DNA from: Sulfitobacter albidus
GTDB lineage: Bacteria; Pseudomonadota; Alphaproteobacteria; Rhodobacterales; Rhodobacteraceae
Direction: 5' to 3'
Assembly: GCF_018200035.1 (NCBI RefSeq)
Contig: NZ_CP073581.1
Location: forward strand, 1,236,501 to 1,300,500
Length of the DNA stretch: 64,000 bases
How positions within the stretch are numbered: position 1 is the stretch's first letter; each line of letters opens with the position of its first letter. Below, piece after piece: positions 28,973 through 39,038 of this stretch. Below the pieces are notes generated by a model, which was not told the origin of the DNA, searched no databases, and saw nothing but the letters and a program-made list of their open reading frames with translations. The position numbers and the translations under genes are program-made.

Positions 28973-29555
28973 CGCGCCAGGCGGCCCAGGCTTCGGGCGT
29001 GTCGAGATCGGTGCGCGCGCGGGTGCCGGGCAAAGGGATCATCCGGGTGACGTGGGCGTGGGCCTGCACCACCGCGCGCCCGCCGGTGTCGCCCGTCAGC
29101 GCGCGCAGGGCGGGCCAGAGATCGCGGTGAAAGGCAATCGGATGCCCCGGTGCGCCGTTCTCTGTGCAGGCCCGCCAGATGCGCGTGGCGCTGTCATCGA
29201 CCGCCGCCAGCACCCGCGCAAAATCCGCCATCTCAAGGTCGGGCATATCGGCGAGCGCGACAAGTGCCGCGCGCGCGTCGGGCAGGGCGACCACCCCCGC
29301 ACTCAGCGAGGCATTCATGCCGAGGCTCGGGTCCGCCACGCGCACGATCTTGACGTCCAGCCCATCCAGCGCCGCATCGCGCGGGTGTGGCGCGGGGGGC
29401 AGGGTGACGATCACCGTCCCGCGCGTCGCCGCACAGAGCCGGGCTGCCTGACGGCGCAGCAGCGGCACGCCGTTCACCTCCTCCAGCAGCTTGTCGGCCC
29501 CGCGCATCCGGGTGGAGCCGCCGGCGGCCAGCAAAATCGCGGGCAGATCGCTCAT
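28965..29555 (-). CDS. MobA-like NTP transferase (molybdenum cofactor cytidylyltransferase-like)
   Basis: A 196-residue nucleotidyltransferase of the MobA/MocA type. The N-terminus [21 protein letters not shown] is the NTP-binding signature, [12 protein letters not shown] is the metal-binding DMP region, and [14 protein letters not shown] is typical of MocA-type enzymes that add CMP to the molybdenum cofactor for xanthine dehydrogenase-like enzymes. No molybdoenzyme gene lies nearby. It overlaps the convergent RTX-Hint gene by eight bases and the stop of the adjoining oxidoreductase gene by ATGA. Confidence 0.82.
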   Translation of the reverse strand: MSDLPAILLAAGGSTRMRGADKLLEEVNGVPLLRRQAARLCAATRGTVIVTLPPAPHPRDAALDGLDVKIVRVADPSLGMNASLSAGVVALPDARAALVALADMPDLEMADFARVLAAVDDSATRIWRACTENGAPGHPIAFHRDLWPALRALTGDTGGRAVVQAHAHVTRMIPLPGTRARTDLDTPEAWAAWRAT

Positions 29556-31968
29556 CCGCGCATCCGCGCGCCGTCCGCGTCAAACAGCGGTGTCGTGACC
29601 AGCCGCGCGGGCCGCATCTGGCCGAGGATTTCGATCTCGACCGCGAGGCCCTCTGCGGCCAGCGCTGTGGGCACAAACCCCTGTGCCACCGACACGCCCG
29701 CATGGTGCGAAAACCCGCCCGAGGTGCAGAACCCCACGACCGTGCCACCGTGCCAGATCGGCTCATATCCCTGCACATCCGCATCCTCCGCCTCGACGAC
29801 AAAGGCGCAGAGCTTGCGGGCGGGGCCGGTGGCGCGCTCGGCCTCCGCTGCCGCGCGGCCGATGAAATCAGTGTTCTTTTTCCACGCGATGAACCGGTCC
29901 AGCCCGGTCTCGGCCGCCGTGTAATCCGGCCCGAATTCCAACAACCACCCGCCAAAGAACTTGTCCAGTCGCAGCGCCATCATCGCGCGCATCCCGAAAG
30001 GCGTGATCCCGTGTGGCTGCCCCGCCTCCCACAGCGCGCGCCACAGACTGCGCTGGGACATCGCATCGCAATATATCTCAAAACCGAGATCGCCAGTGTA
30101 GCTGACGCGCTGCACGGTGCAAGCCACTTGCCCCACGGTGAGGGGGCGCACGTCAAGGAACGCCATGTCGGACGCATCCTCCAACGTGCAGGCCGCCAGC
30201 ACATCGCGCGCGCGCGGCCCCGCGATCTGGAACCCGGTGAGCCTGTCGGAGATATTCTCGACCCGCACGCCCTCTGGCGCGTGCTGATCGAACCAGCGCA
30301 TGTGAAACGCCTGCGCGCCGTAAGAGGCGGTCAACTGGAACACCTCCTCGCCCAGACAAGAGATCGTAAAATCCCCGATCAGCCGCCCTTGGGCGAAAGC
30401 ATCGGCGTCAGCGACAGACGCCCGACCTTGGGCACGCGCCCCGCCATGATCCGATCAAGCCAGCCGCGCGCGCCCGATCCCGTCACGCGGTACTTGCCAA
30501 AATTCTGCACCTCGTTGATGCCCACGCCGCCGCGCACCGCCGCCACTTCGCGCGCGGTGGCGTCAAACGCGTCGGATCGGCGGAACGACGGCGTCTCGTA
30601 GGTCGGCTCATCCCCTTGGGCAAAGTAGTTGGGCACTTCCAGCCCGTATTGATGCCCCCAGACCGCGCCCATCTCGCTGAATATATCGTACATCGGCGTC
30701 GTATTGTGGGGTCGCGCGGCGGGCAGTTCTTCGTTCGGGTAGCTGACGGAGAACCGTTTTTGGTAGTTTTCGATCACCTTGGGCAGCGTATAGCCGGGCG
30801 AGATCCACTTGCCGAAGCGCGCCACGTCCATGGCAAAGACATCGCGCTCCGGCTCCCCCTCGATCATCCATTGCGCCAGCGTCAGCCCGACGCCACCGCC
30901 CTGCGAAAATCCCGCCATGACGCCACAGGCCGACCAATAGTTGCGCAAGCCCGGCACGGAACCGACCAGCGGATTGCCGTCGGGGGCAAAGGTGAACGGC
31001 CCGTGGATCACGTTCTTCACGCCCGCGCGCTCCAGATCGGGGAAGCGTTTGTAGGCAAAGCTGATGCTGTCCTCGATCTTGTCGAAATCATCGTCGAGCA
31101 GGTCCTGCCCGAAACTCCACGGCGTGCCGCCCACGGCCCAGGGGCGGCAGGTCTGCTCGTAAAACCCGATGCACAATCCGCGCCCTTCCTGCCGCAGATA
31201 GCTTTCCCCGGCGGGGTCCATCACATGCGGATGCTCATGGCCGTCGGCCATCATCTGCTCGATCAGCGGCACGGGTTCGGTCACCAGATACTGATGCTCC
31301 ATCGGGTGGAGCGGCAGGTAGACGCCGGCCATCGCGCCGACCTCACGCGCCCACAACCCGCCCGCGTTGACCACATGCTCCGCGTGCACGGTGCCGCGGT
31401 CGGTGACCACGTCCCAGGTGCCGTCCGCACGCTGGGTCGTCGCGGTGACCATCGTATGCGTGTGGATCTGCGCGCCCCCCATGCGCGCGGCCTTTGCGTA
31501 GGCGTGCGTGGTGCCCGAAGGATCCAGATGCCCGTCGAGCGGATCGTAGAGCGCGCCGAGAATCCCGTCGAGGTTTGTGACAGGCGCGATGCGCGCGATC
31601 TCTTCGGGGCCGACGATCTCGGTCTCAAGGCCCATAAACCGGTGCTTGGCCCGCTCTGCCAGCAGCATGTCGAACCGTTCGGGCGTGTCGGCAAGCGTCA
31701 CACCGCCCACGTGGTGCAACCCGCAGGACATGCCCGTGATCTCCTCCAACTCCTTGTAGAGCTTGATCGTATAGCCCTGAAGCGCGGCCATGTTCGTATC
31801 GCCGTTAAGCGTGTGAAACCCGCCCGCCGCGTGCCACGTGCTGCCCGATGTCAGCTCGGACCGTTCCAGCAGCATCACGTCCGACCAGCCCAGTTTCGTG
31901 AGGTGATAGAGCACAGAGGCGCCGACGACGCCGCCGCCGATGACGCAGACGCGGGTGGTGTTTTGCAT
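29552..31968 (-). CDS. FAD-dependent oxidoreductase with GcvT domain, dimethylglycine/sarcosine dehydrogenase-like (one frame break)
   Basis: An 805-residue enzyme. An N-terminal DAO-type FAD domain (VCVIGGGVVGASVLYHLTKLG; SGSTWHAAGG for covalent or tight FAD binding) is followed by a middle FAO-M domain (PMYDIFSEMGAVWG) and a C-terminal GcvT/aminomethyltransferase domain that binds folate (VSYTGDLGFEIYC; MALRLDKFFGGWLLE). Such enzymes demethylate dimethylglycine or sarcosine, passing the one-carbon unit to tetrahydrofolate. The frame breaks at CCC 30386-30388; one extra base joins LSPKG to RLIGDFTISCLGEE and gives 806 codons. A second enzyme of the same design lies 1.5 kb away on the other strand. 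Confidence 0.87.
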
Positions 31969-32109
31969 GGGGGCGGTCCTTTCGATAGGGGGCTGCTGTG
32001 CGCCTAGGGTTGGGCGAGCGTGCCGCCGGTGGCAAGGGCGTTTGCGACAGGTTTCGTCGTATTTGCACGCCGCGCTTGGAGTGTCGCGGCCGCGCGCTAC
32101 CTGCCGTGC

Positions 32110-33416
32110 ATGACCCTGACCGATCTGCACCCCGCCACGCTCTTGCGCCTCGCGCGCCAATTCGCCCGCAAGCTTTGGGTGCGGGTCGTCGTGATGGGGC
32201 TGATGTCGCTGGTCGCCCTCGGTGTCACCCGCGTGATCGAGCGTTTCGTGCCCGATGAGCTGGCGCAAACCCTCGACGGGGCCGCCGCCGACCGTCTGTT
32301 GCAGTTGATCGCCGACGCGATGCTTGCGGTCACGATCTTCTCGATCACCGTCATGGTCTCGGTGCACCGCGCCACCAGCACGCAATGGACGCCCCGCGTG
32401 CACCGGCTGATCATCGAGGACCGCACCACGCAGAACGTGCTTGCCGTGTTCATTGGCGCCTATGTCTATGCCCTCGTCGGGATCATCCTGCGCGAAACGG
32501 GCGTCTATGAGGACGACCGCGCATTCGTGCTGTTCTGCATGACGGTGGCGGTGCTGGCGGTGATCGTACTCTACCTCATTCGATGGGTGCTGCATCTGCA
32601 AAGCTTTGGCAGCCTCACCGACACCACCCGCGATGTGGAGCAGACGGCACGCCGATCCTTTCGCGAGCGGCTGGAAAATCCCTGCCTTGGCGCGCAACCG
32701 CTGACCGGGGAGATCCCCGAAGGCGCGCGCATCGTCGAGGCACGTGAAAGCGGTTATATCCAGTACATCCACCCGAGGCGCTGAATGCCACCGCGCAGGA
32801 GCACGACCTGACCGTGTACCTCAGCCGCAACATCGGCAGCTTTGTCTTTCTGGGCGCCCCGCTGCTGGCCGTGGACGGGGGCGACGACGCTACCGACTGG
32901 GATGCCGTCGCCGACGATCTGCGCGCCAGCGTCGTGCAGGGCGATGTGCGCACGTTTGAACAGGATCCGCGTTTCGGCCTGATCGTCATGGGGGAGATCG
33001 GGTCAAAGGCGCTGTCGCCCGGCGTCAACGATCCTGGCACCGCCATCGACGTGATTACCCGTGTGGGCCGCATCCTGTCGAATTACAGCGATGAGACGGA
33101 GAACACCCCCGAAGAGCCGTTGGACCATCTTTATGTCCGCCCCCTCGATCCCGCCGATCTGCTGGCTGATGGATTTGGCGCGCTGGCGCGCGACGGCGCA
33201 GGCACGGTCGAGGTGCAGCAACGCCTGCAACAGACCCTCGCGGGGCTGATGCGCCATCCCGACGACGGTTTGGCCAAGGCCGCCCGCGACCGTGCCGTGC
33301 TGGAACTGCGCCGGGCGCTGGCGGCGCTCGATTTCGCGCCGGACCGTGAGCGGTTGTTGGCGGCGGCGGATGACGAGGTGCGCGCGCGGGCCGAGGAAAA
33401 CTCCCAAGGCACATAG
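32110..33416 (+). CDS. DUF2254 membrane protein (one frame break)
   Basis: A 435-residue predicted membrane protein of the DUF2254 family. About four hydrophobic segments fill the first half (VRVVVMGLMSLVALGV; LLQLIADAMLAVTIFSITVMVSV; VLAVFIGAYVYALVGIIL; AVLAVIVLYLIRWVLHL), followed by a soluble domain with KALSPGVNDPGTAIDVI, the family signature. Function is unknown. The frame breaks at CCC 32772-32774, where one base more joins IQYIHP to EALNATAQEHDLTVY and yields 436 codons. It sits between two similar oxidoreductase genes and is transcribed with the second. Confidence 0.8.
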
Positions 33417-33511
33417 GCGCAAAGCGACACGTCCTGTCGCAAAGGGGATAAACCCCGCCGGGCTGCCGGGTCAATCTGCGCGTAACCGCTGCAACCTCTC
33501 GGAGCTTTTTC

Positions 33512-35934
33512 ATGCGCACCCATGCACAGGCCGTCATCATCGGGGCGGCGTGATCGGCTGCTCGATCCTGTATCACCTGACCAAACTGGGCTGGTCCGAC
33601 GTGGTGCTGCTGGAGCGCGATGAGCTGACGTCAGGCTCCACCTGGCACGCGGCGGCGAATATTCACGGCTTGCACGACAATTCCAATATCACGCGCATCC
33701 AGAACTATACGATGGATCTCTACAACCGGCTCGAGGCCGAGACGGGCCAAAGCTGTGGCGTGTTCCAGCCCGGATCGCTCTATCTGGCGCAGACCGAGGC
33801 GCGCGAGCATCAGTTGCGCTTGCAAGCGGCCAAGGCGCGCTATTACGACATGCCGTTCCGCGAAGTCAGCCGCGATGAGGCCGAGACGCTGCATCCGCTG
33901 GTCAACTTCGACGGCATCCGCTGCATCATGTTCGAGGAAAACGGCGGCAATGTTGACCCCTCGGGCGTGACCAACGCCTACGCCGCAGGCGCGCGCCAGA
34001 ACGGGGCCGAGATCATCCGCTTTTGCCCCGTCACCGGCACCGAACAGCAGCCTGATGGTACTTGGATCGTGCGCACGGCCAAGGGTGATATTCACACGCA
34101 ATGGGTGGTCAATGCCGCGGGGCTCTGGGGGCGCGAGGTGGCGGCGCTGGCGGGGATCAAACTGCCCCTGCAACCGACCGAGCATCAATATTTCGTCACC
34201 GAAGCCATCGCCGAAATCGAAGGACTCGATCGCCGCTTGCCCTCGGTCGCGGACCGCGACGGCGAATACTACCTGCGCCAGGAGGGAAAGGGCCTACTGG
34301 TGGGGGCGTATGAAAAAGACATGCGGTTCTGGGCCGAAGAGGGCACGCCGCAGGGGTTCGGCCACGAACTCTTTGCCGATGATCTTGAACGGATCGAGGA
34401 GAACATGCTGCGCGCGATCGACCGCGTCCCCGCCGTGGGGCTGTCGGGGATCAAGCGGGTCATTAACGGGCCGATGATCTGGTCACCGGATTCAAACGTG
34501 CTGTTCGGCCCGGTGCCCGAATTGCAGAACTATTTTTGCTGCAACGGCATCATTCCCGGTTTCAGCCAATCGGGTGGCATGGGGCTGCTTGCCGCCGATT
34601 GGATCGTCACCGGCGAGAGCCGTTATGACATGTTCGCCTGGGACGTTGCGCGGTTTGACGATTGGGCCGATGCGGCCTTTACCAAGGCGCGGGTGGGCGA
34701 CCAATATGCCAACCGGTTCAAGATCCACTTTCCCAACGAGGAACGCAGCGCCGGGCGGCCCGCGCGCATGCGCCCGGCCTACAAGATCCAGCGCGACGCG
34801 GGCGCGGTGTTCGGCCTCAACGCCGGGTGGGAACACCCGCTGTATTACGGGGCAGAGGTGGGCGCCGAGGATCAGACCCACGGCTTCACCCGCCAGCCGT
34901 GGTGGGAGACCGTTGGCGCCGAATGCCGCACCTTGCGCGACGCGGCCGGCATCATCGACATCTCGAATTTTGCCAAATACCGCTGCGCCGGGGCAGGGGC
35001 CGAGGATTGGCTCAACGCCGTGTTCGCCAACACCATGCCGCGCGCGGTGGGCCGGTCGTGCCTGACGCCCCTCATCGGCACGCGCGGCGGCATCGCGGGG
35101 GATTTCACCGTCACCCGCACCGGGGCGGAGGAATTCTGGATCATCGGCTCCGGCATGGCCGAGCGCTATCACAAGCGGTTCTTCAAACAGGTGCCGCTGC
35201 CCGAGGGGACGGTGTTCGAAAGCCTGACCGAGGCCGTCTGCGGCTTCAACGTCGCGGGGCCGCGCGCGCGCGATCTGTTGCAGGGGCTGACCAACAGCGC
35301 GCTGGCCACCGCCGATTTCCCCTTCATGCGCTCCGACTGGATCGAGATCGCGGGCGTGCGTTGCATGGCGCTGCGGGTGTCATTCACCGGTGATCTGGGG
35401 TGGGAGTTGCATTGCGCCGAGGGCGATCAGGCGCGCCTGCTGGAAGCACTCATCGAGGAAGGCGCGCGCCACGGCGCCGCACTGGTGGGTAGCCGCGCGC
35501 TGATGTCGCTGCGGTTGGAGAAGGGCTACGGCTCCTGGGGCCGCGAATACAGCCCCGAATACTGGCCGCAGGAGGTAGGCCTCGCGCGGTTGTGCAAGAT
35601 GGACAAGGATTTCCTCAACAAGGACGCCGCGATCGAGGCGATGGCCCGCCCGGTGCGCGAGCGGCTGATGATGCTGGCGCTGGATGCGGGCGACGTTGCG
35701 GCCTCAAACGCGGATGCGAGCGGCAGCGAGCCCGTATTCAAGGGCGGCGTCGGCGTGGGGCGCGTCACCTCGGGCGGCTACGGCTACAGCGTCGGGCAAT
35801 CGCTGGCGCTGGCCTACCTGCGCGATGTGGCGCCGGGCGAGACGGTCGAGGTCATGGTGCTCGGGACGCCGCACCGCGCCACCGTGCTCGACGCGGCCCC
35901 CTTCGACCCTGAGGGCGCGCGCCTGCGGGCCTAG
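33512..35934 (+). CDS. FAD-dependent oxidoreductase with GcvT domain, second copy (one frame break)
   Basis: An 807-residue relative of the enzyme on the opposite strand, with the same order: DAO FAD domain (VIIGGGVIGCSILYHLTKLG after repair; LTSGSTWHAAANIHG), FAO-M linker (MRPAYKIQRDAGAVFGLNAG) and C-terminal GcvT domain (VSFTGDLGWELHC; LMSLRLEKGYGSWGREYSPE). A dimethylglycine or sarcosine dehydrogenase-like demethylation role with folate is likely. The break is at the G run 33542-33545, right in the FAD-binding glycine loop; restoring one G gives 808 codons. GGAG lies seven bases before the ATG. Its end overlaps the convergent CorC-type gene by four bases. Confidence 0.87.
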
Positions 35935-37244
35935 AGCTTGCGGATCTTCAGCTCGGTAATGCGGTTGCCGGTGCGGTCGGTGACCTCGAACCGGAAGCCG
36001 TGGAACGAAAACACCTGTCCGCGCGTCGGGATCATCTGTGCCTCGTGGATGACCAGACCTGCGACGGTGTTGGCCTCCTCATCGGGCAGGTTCCAGTCAT
36101 TTGCGCGGTTGAGATCCCGGATCGTCATCGCGCCCTCGACCAGATAATGCCCGTCCGCCGAGGGTTTGAGCCCGATATCGCCGTCGGGGTCGAATTCATC
36201 CGTGATCTCGCCCACGATCTCTTCGAGGATGTCCTCGAGCGTGATCAGCCCCTGAAGCGAGCCGTATTCGTCCACGACCAGCGCAAAATGCGTGCGCCGG
36301 TGCAGGAACTGGCGCATCTGCTCGTCCAGCGTCGAGGTTTCCGGCACGAAATACGGCTCCATCGCCACATCGCGGATATCGAAGTTCTTGAGCTTGGCCG
36401 CATCGCCGTCCGGCCCGCCGATCAGCTTGTACATCGCGCGCAAGAGGTCTTTGGCGTGGATGACGCCGATGATGTTCTCCTGCTCGTCGCGGTAGACGGG
36501 CAGGCGGGTGTGGTTCGATTGCAGGCACTGCTCAAGGATATCCGCGGGATCATCCTCGGCGTTGATCATCTCGATGCCGGAGCGGTGCAGCATGATCTCT
36601 TCGACCACGCGCTCCCGCAGATCCAGCGCGCCAAGGATGCGATCACGGTCCTCCTTTTCGACGACGCCCTCGGAATGGCCCAGCGACAGCGCGCCCGCGA
36701 TTTCCTCGCGCACGGCGAGGATGTTGCTATCGGGGTCGACGGCCACGCCCATGACCCGCAGCATGGTCCGCACCAGCAGGCGCACGATGCTCACCACGGG
36801 GGCAAACACGGTGACCACCAGCGAGATTGGCCGCGACACCAGCGAGGCGGCGGTTTCCGCGTTGGTGATCGCGTAGGTCTTGGGCAGCACCTCGGCAAAG
36901 ATCAGCACCAGCAGCGTCATCACCAGCGTGGCCATTGCCACGCCCCCCTCGCCAAACAGCCCGGTAAAGAGCGTGGTGGCCAGCGCGGCGGCAAGGATGT
37001 TCACCAGATTGTTGCCCAGCAGGACCGAGCCGATCAGCCGCTCATTATCCTCGGTGATCTTGAGCGCGCGCTGCGCACCCGCCGATCCCTTGTCGGCCTG
37101 GCTGCGCAGTTTCCCGCGTGAGGCCGCCGTCAGCGCCGTCTCGGACCCCGAAAAGAACCCGCTGAGCACCAGCAGAAACAGGATGATGAGCGCGAGCCCC
37201 AGTATGTTGGGATCTGCGCTTGCCGTTGCCGTGGCCGTGTCCAT
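35931..37244 (-). CDS. CNNM/CorC-type hemolysin family protein
   Basis: A 437-residue inner-membrane protein. The N-terminal DUF21/CNNM domain has about four helices (ILGLALIILFLLVLSGFFSGSETAL is the signature start), then two CBS domains (HRSGIEMINAEDDPADIL; ALVVDEYGSLQGLITLEDILEE) and a C-terminal CorC_HlyC domain. Family members are linked to magnesium or cobalt efflux and tolerance; the old name 'hemolysin' is misleading. The ATG giving MDTATATASADPN has AAAGG upstream and removes an unlikely 20-residue extension. Confidence 0.86.
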   Translation of the reverse strand: MDTATATASADPNILGLALIILFLLVLSGFFSGSETALTAASRGKLRSQADKGSAGAQRALKITEDNERLIGSVLLGNNLVNILAAALATTLFTGLFGEGGVAMATLVMTLLVLIFAEVLPKTYAITNAETAASLVSRPISLVVTVFAPVVSIVRLLVRTMLRVMGVAVDPDSNILAVREEIAGALSLGHSEGVVEKEDRDRILGALDLRERVVEEIMLHRSGIEMINAEDDPADILEQCLQSNHTRLPVYRDEQENIIGVIHAKDLLRAMYKLIGGPDGDAAKLKNFDIRDVAMEPYFVPETSTLDEQMRQFLHRRTHFALVVDEYGSLQGLITLEDILEEIVGEITDEFDPDGDIGLKPSADGHYLVEGAMTIRDLNRANDWNLPDEEANTVAGLVIHEAQMIPTRGQVFSFHGFRFEVTDRTGNRITELKIRKL

Positions 37245-37314
37245 GTGGGAAACCTTTGCTGAAACGATTGCGTTTGTTATGGGATGCAAGGCGCGCACGT
37301 TCAAGGAGAGACAG

Positions 37315-38133
37315 ATGCGACACCGTGATCTTGGCGTGCTGGAGGGGGATGTGCTGGTCTTTGGCGGGCCCTATTCCAATGCGCAGGCCACGCAGGCGCT
37401 GCTGGCGCGCGCGCGGGAACTGGCGATCCCCGGCGATCGCATGATCTGCACCGGCGACACGGTGGCGTATTGCGGCGGTGCGCGGGAGACGGTGGCCGCA
37501 TTGCGCGACAGCGGGTGCGCCGTGCTGGCCGGCAATTGTGAAATCCAGCTGGCGCAGGATGCCGAGGATTGTGGCTGCGGTTTCGCCGACGGCAGCGCCT
37601 GCGATCTGCTCAGCAACGCGTGGTACGCCCACGCCCGCGCCGTGGTGCCCGCCGCAGACAAGGCGTGGATGGCCGATCTGCCCGGCGTCATCACGTTCGA
37701 GCAGGCGGGAAAACGCTTTGGCGTGCTCCACGGCGGGATGCGCGATGTGGCGCAATTCATCTGGGAAACGGATGAGGACGCGCTTTTTGCGCGCGAATGG
37801 GCCGCGCTTGAGAGGGCCGTGGGACCGGTGGACGCAGTGATTGCGGGCCATTGCGGCCTGCCGTTCCTGCGCCTGACCGCGCGCGGGGCGTGGATGAACG
37901 CGGGCGTCATCGGCATGCCCCCGCACGATGGCGACCCGGCGACACGCTACGGTGTGCTCAGCGACGGGCAGATGCGGATCGAGCGGTTGTCATACGATCA
38001 CAAAACGGCAATGGCCGAAATGCGCGCCGCCTTCCTGCCGCCCGCCTACCACGACGCGTTGCAAAGCGGCTATTGGCCGTCCGAGGATGTCTTGCCCGAC
38101 CCCTTGCGCGTGCCGGTCTCGGACAGGGGGTGA
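37315..38133 (+). CDS. Metallophosphoesterase-like protein lacking several metal ligands
   Basis: A 272-residue protein with the calcineurin-like phosphoesterase layout but altered active site. The first motif, normally DxHGN, reads VFGGPYSNAQA; the GD motif is kept (ICTGDTVAYCGG); the GNHE motif is GNCEIQL; an HGG follows; the last GHxH reads AGHCGLPF. Three ligands of one metal site are therefore missing together, so a single-metal or non-catalytic role is likely. AAGGAGAG precedes the ATG. Its last 64 bases overlap the convergent xerD gene. Confidence 0.75.
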   Translation: MRHRDLGVLEGDVLVFGGPYSNAQATQALLARARELAIPGDRMICTGDTVAYCGGARETVAALRDSGCAVLAGNCEIQLAQDAEDCGCGFADGSACDLLSNAWYAHARAVVPAADKAWMADLPGVITFEQAGKRFGVLHGGMRDVAQFIWETDEDALFAREWAALERAVGPVDAVIAGHCGLPFLRLTARGAWMNAGVIGMPPHDGDPATRYGVLSDGQMRIERLSYDHKTAMAEMRAAFLPPAYHDALQSGYWPSEDVLPDPLRVPVSDRG

Positions 38134-39038
38134 TGATCCAGCACCAGCTCTGCAAGGCGCGCGTCGAGCACATGGGTGTAGATCTCGGTCGTGGCCACAT
38201 CGGCGTGGCCCAGCATCGTCTGGATCGCGCGCAGATCGGCACCGCCGGCCAGCAGATGGGTGGCAAAGGCATGGCGCAGCGTGTGCGGTGTCACCTTGTC
38301 GGGGGAGACGCCGGCCGCGACCGCGATTTCCTTGATAAGCAGATAAAAGCGGTGCCGCGTCAGATGCCCCGCGACCCCGCGCGAGGGAAACAGGAACCGC
38401 GATGCAGGCGTAGGTTTGGCGGCCCGTGCGGCGGCCTCATCGCTGTCGCGCTGGATCAGCCAAGCGGCCAGCGCATCGCGCGCGTCGGGTGACAGGGGCA
38501 CCATCCGTTCCTTGCCGCCCTTGCCCAGGATCAGCAGCAGGCGCGGATCGCCGCGCGCGGCAGCGACGGGCAGGCTCACCAATTCGGTCACGCGCATGCC
38601 GGTGGCATAGAGCAGCTCCATCAGGCAGGTGTTGCGCAGCCGGTCGGCGGGGGTGCGGCCCAGCCCGCGCGCGGCGTCCAGCAATCGGTCGACCTCCTCG
38701 ACGCTCAGCACCTTGGGCAGGCGCTTGTCCTGGCCGGGCCCCGCAATCTGGATCGCAGGATTATCGCTGCGCAGCCCTTCCTCAAAGGCAAAACGGTAGA
38801 GCTGCTTGATCGACGACAAACGCCGCGCGCGGGTGGATTTGGCCAGCCCCTGCGCATCGCAGTGGATCAGATAGGCCTCGACCTGCGCGCGGTCGGCGGT
38901 GTCGAAGCCAGCACCCTTGCCCGCCAGCCACGCCTCGAAATCCTTCAGATCGCGCCCGTAGGCCAGCAACGTGTTACGCGCGGCCCCCAGCTCTGCCGCC
39001 TGTGCCTCCAGAAAGGCAGAGATCCACGTGCCGCTCAT
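38070..39038 (-). CDS. xerD: Tyrosine recombinase XerD
   Basis: A 322-residue site-specific recombinase that, with XerC, resolves chromosome dimers at dif. The N-terminal SAM-like core-binding domain spans residues 1-90 (FLEAQAAELGAARNTLLAYGRDL). The catalytic domain carries the arginine in ATGMRVTELVSL, a lysine in LGKGGKERMVPL, HTLRHAFATHLL (H-x-x-R) and the nucleophilic tyrosine in TTEIYTHV. It is complete and not associated with an integrated element. The start overlaps the stop of the upstream gene (ATGA). Confidence 0.88.
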   Translation of the reverse strand: MSGTWISAFLEAQAAELGAARNTLLAYGRDLKDFEAWLAGKGAGFDTADRAQVEAYLIHCDAQGLAKSTRARRLSSIKQLYRFAFEEGLRSDNPAIQIAGPGQDKRLPKVLSVEEVDRLLDAARGLGRTPADRLRNTCLMELLYATGMRVTELVSLPVAAARGDPRLLLILGKGGKERMVPLSPDARDALAAWLIQRDSDEAAARAAKPTPASRFLFPSRGVAGHLTRHRFYLLIKEIAVAAGVSPDKVTPHTLRHAFATHLLAGGADLRAIQTMLGHADVATTEIYTHVLDARLAELVLDHHPLSETGTRKGSGKTSSDGQ

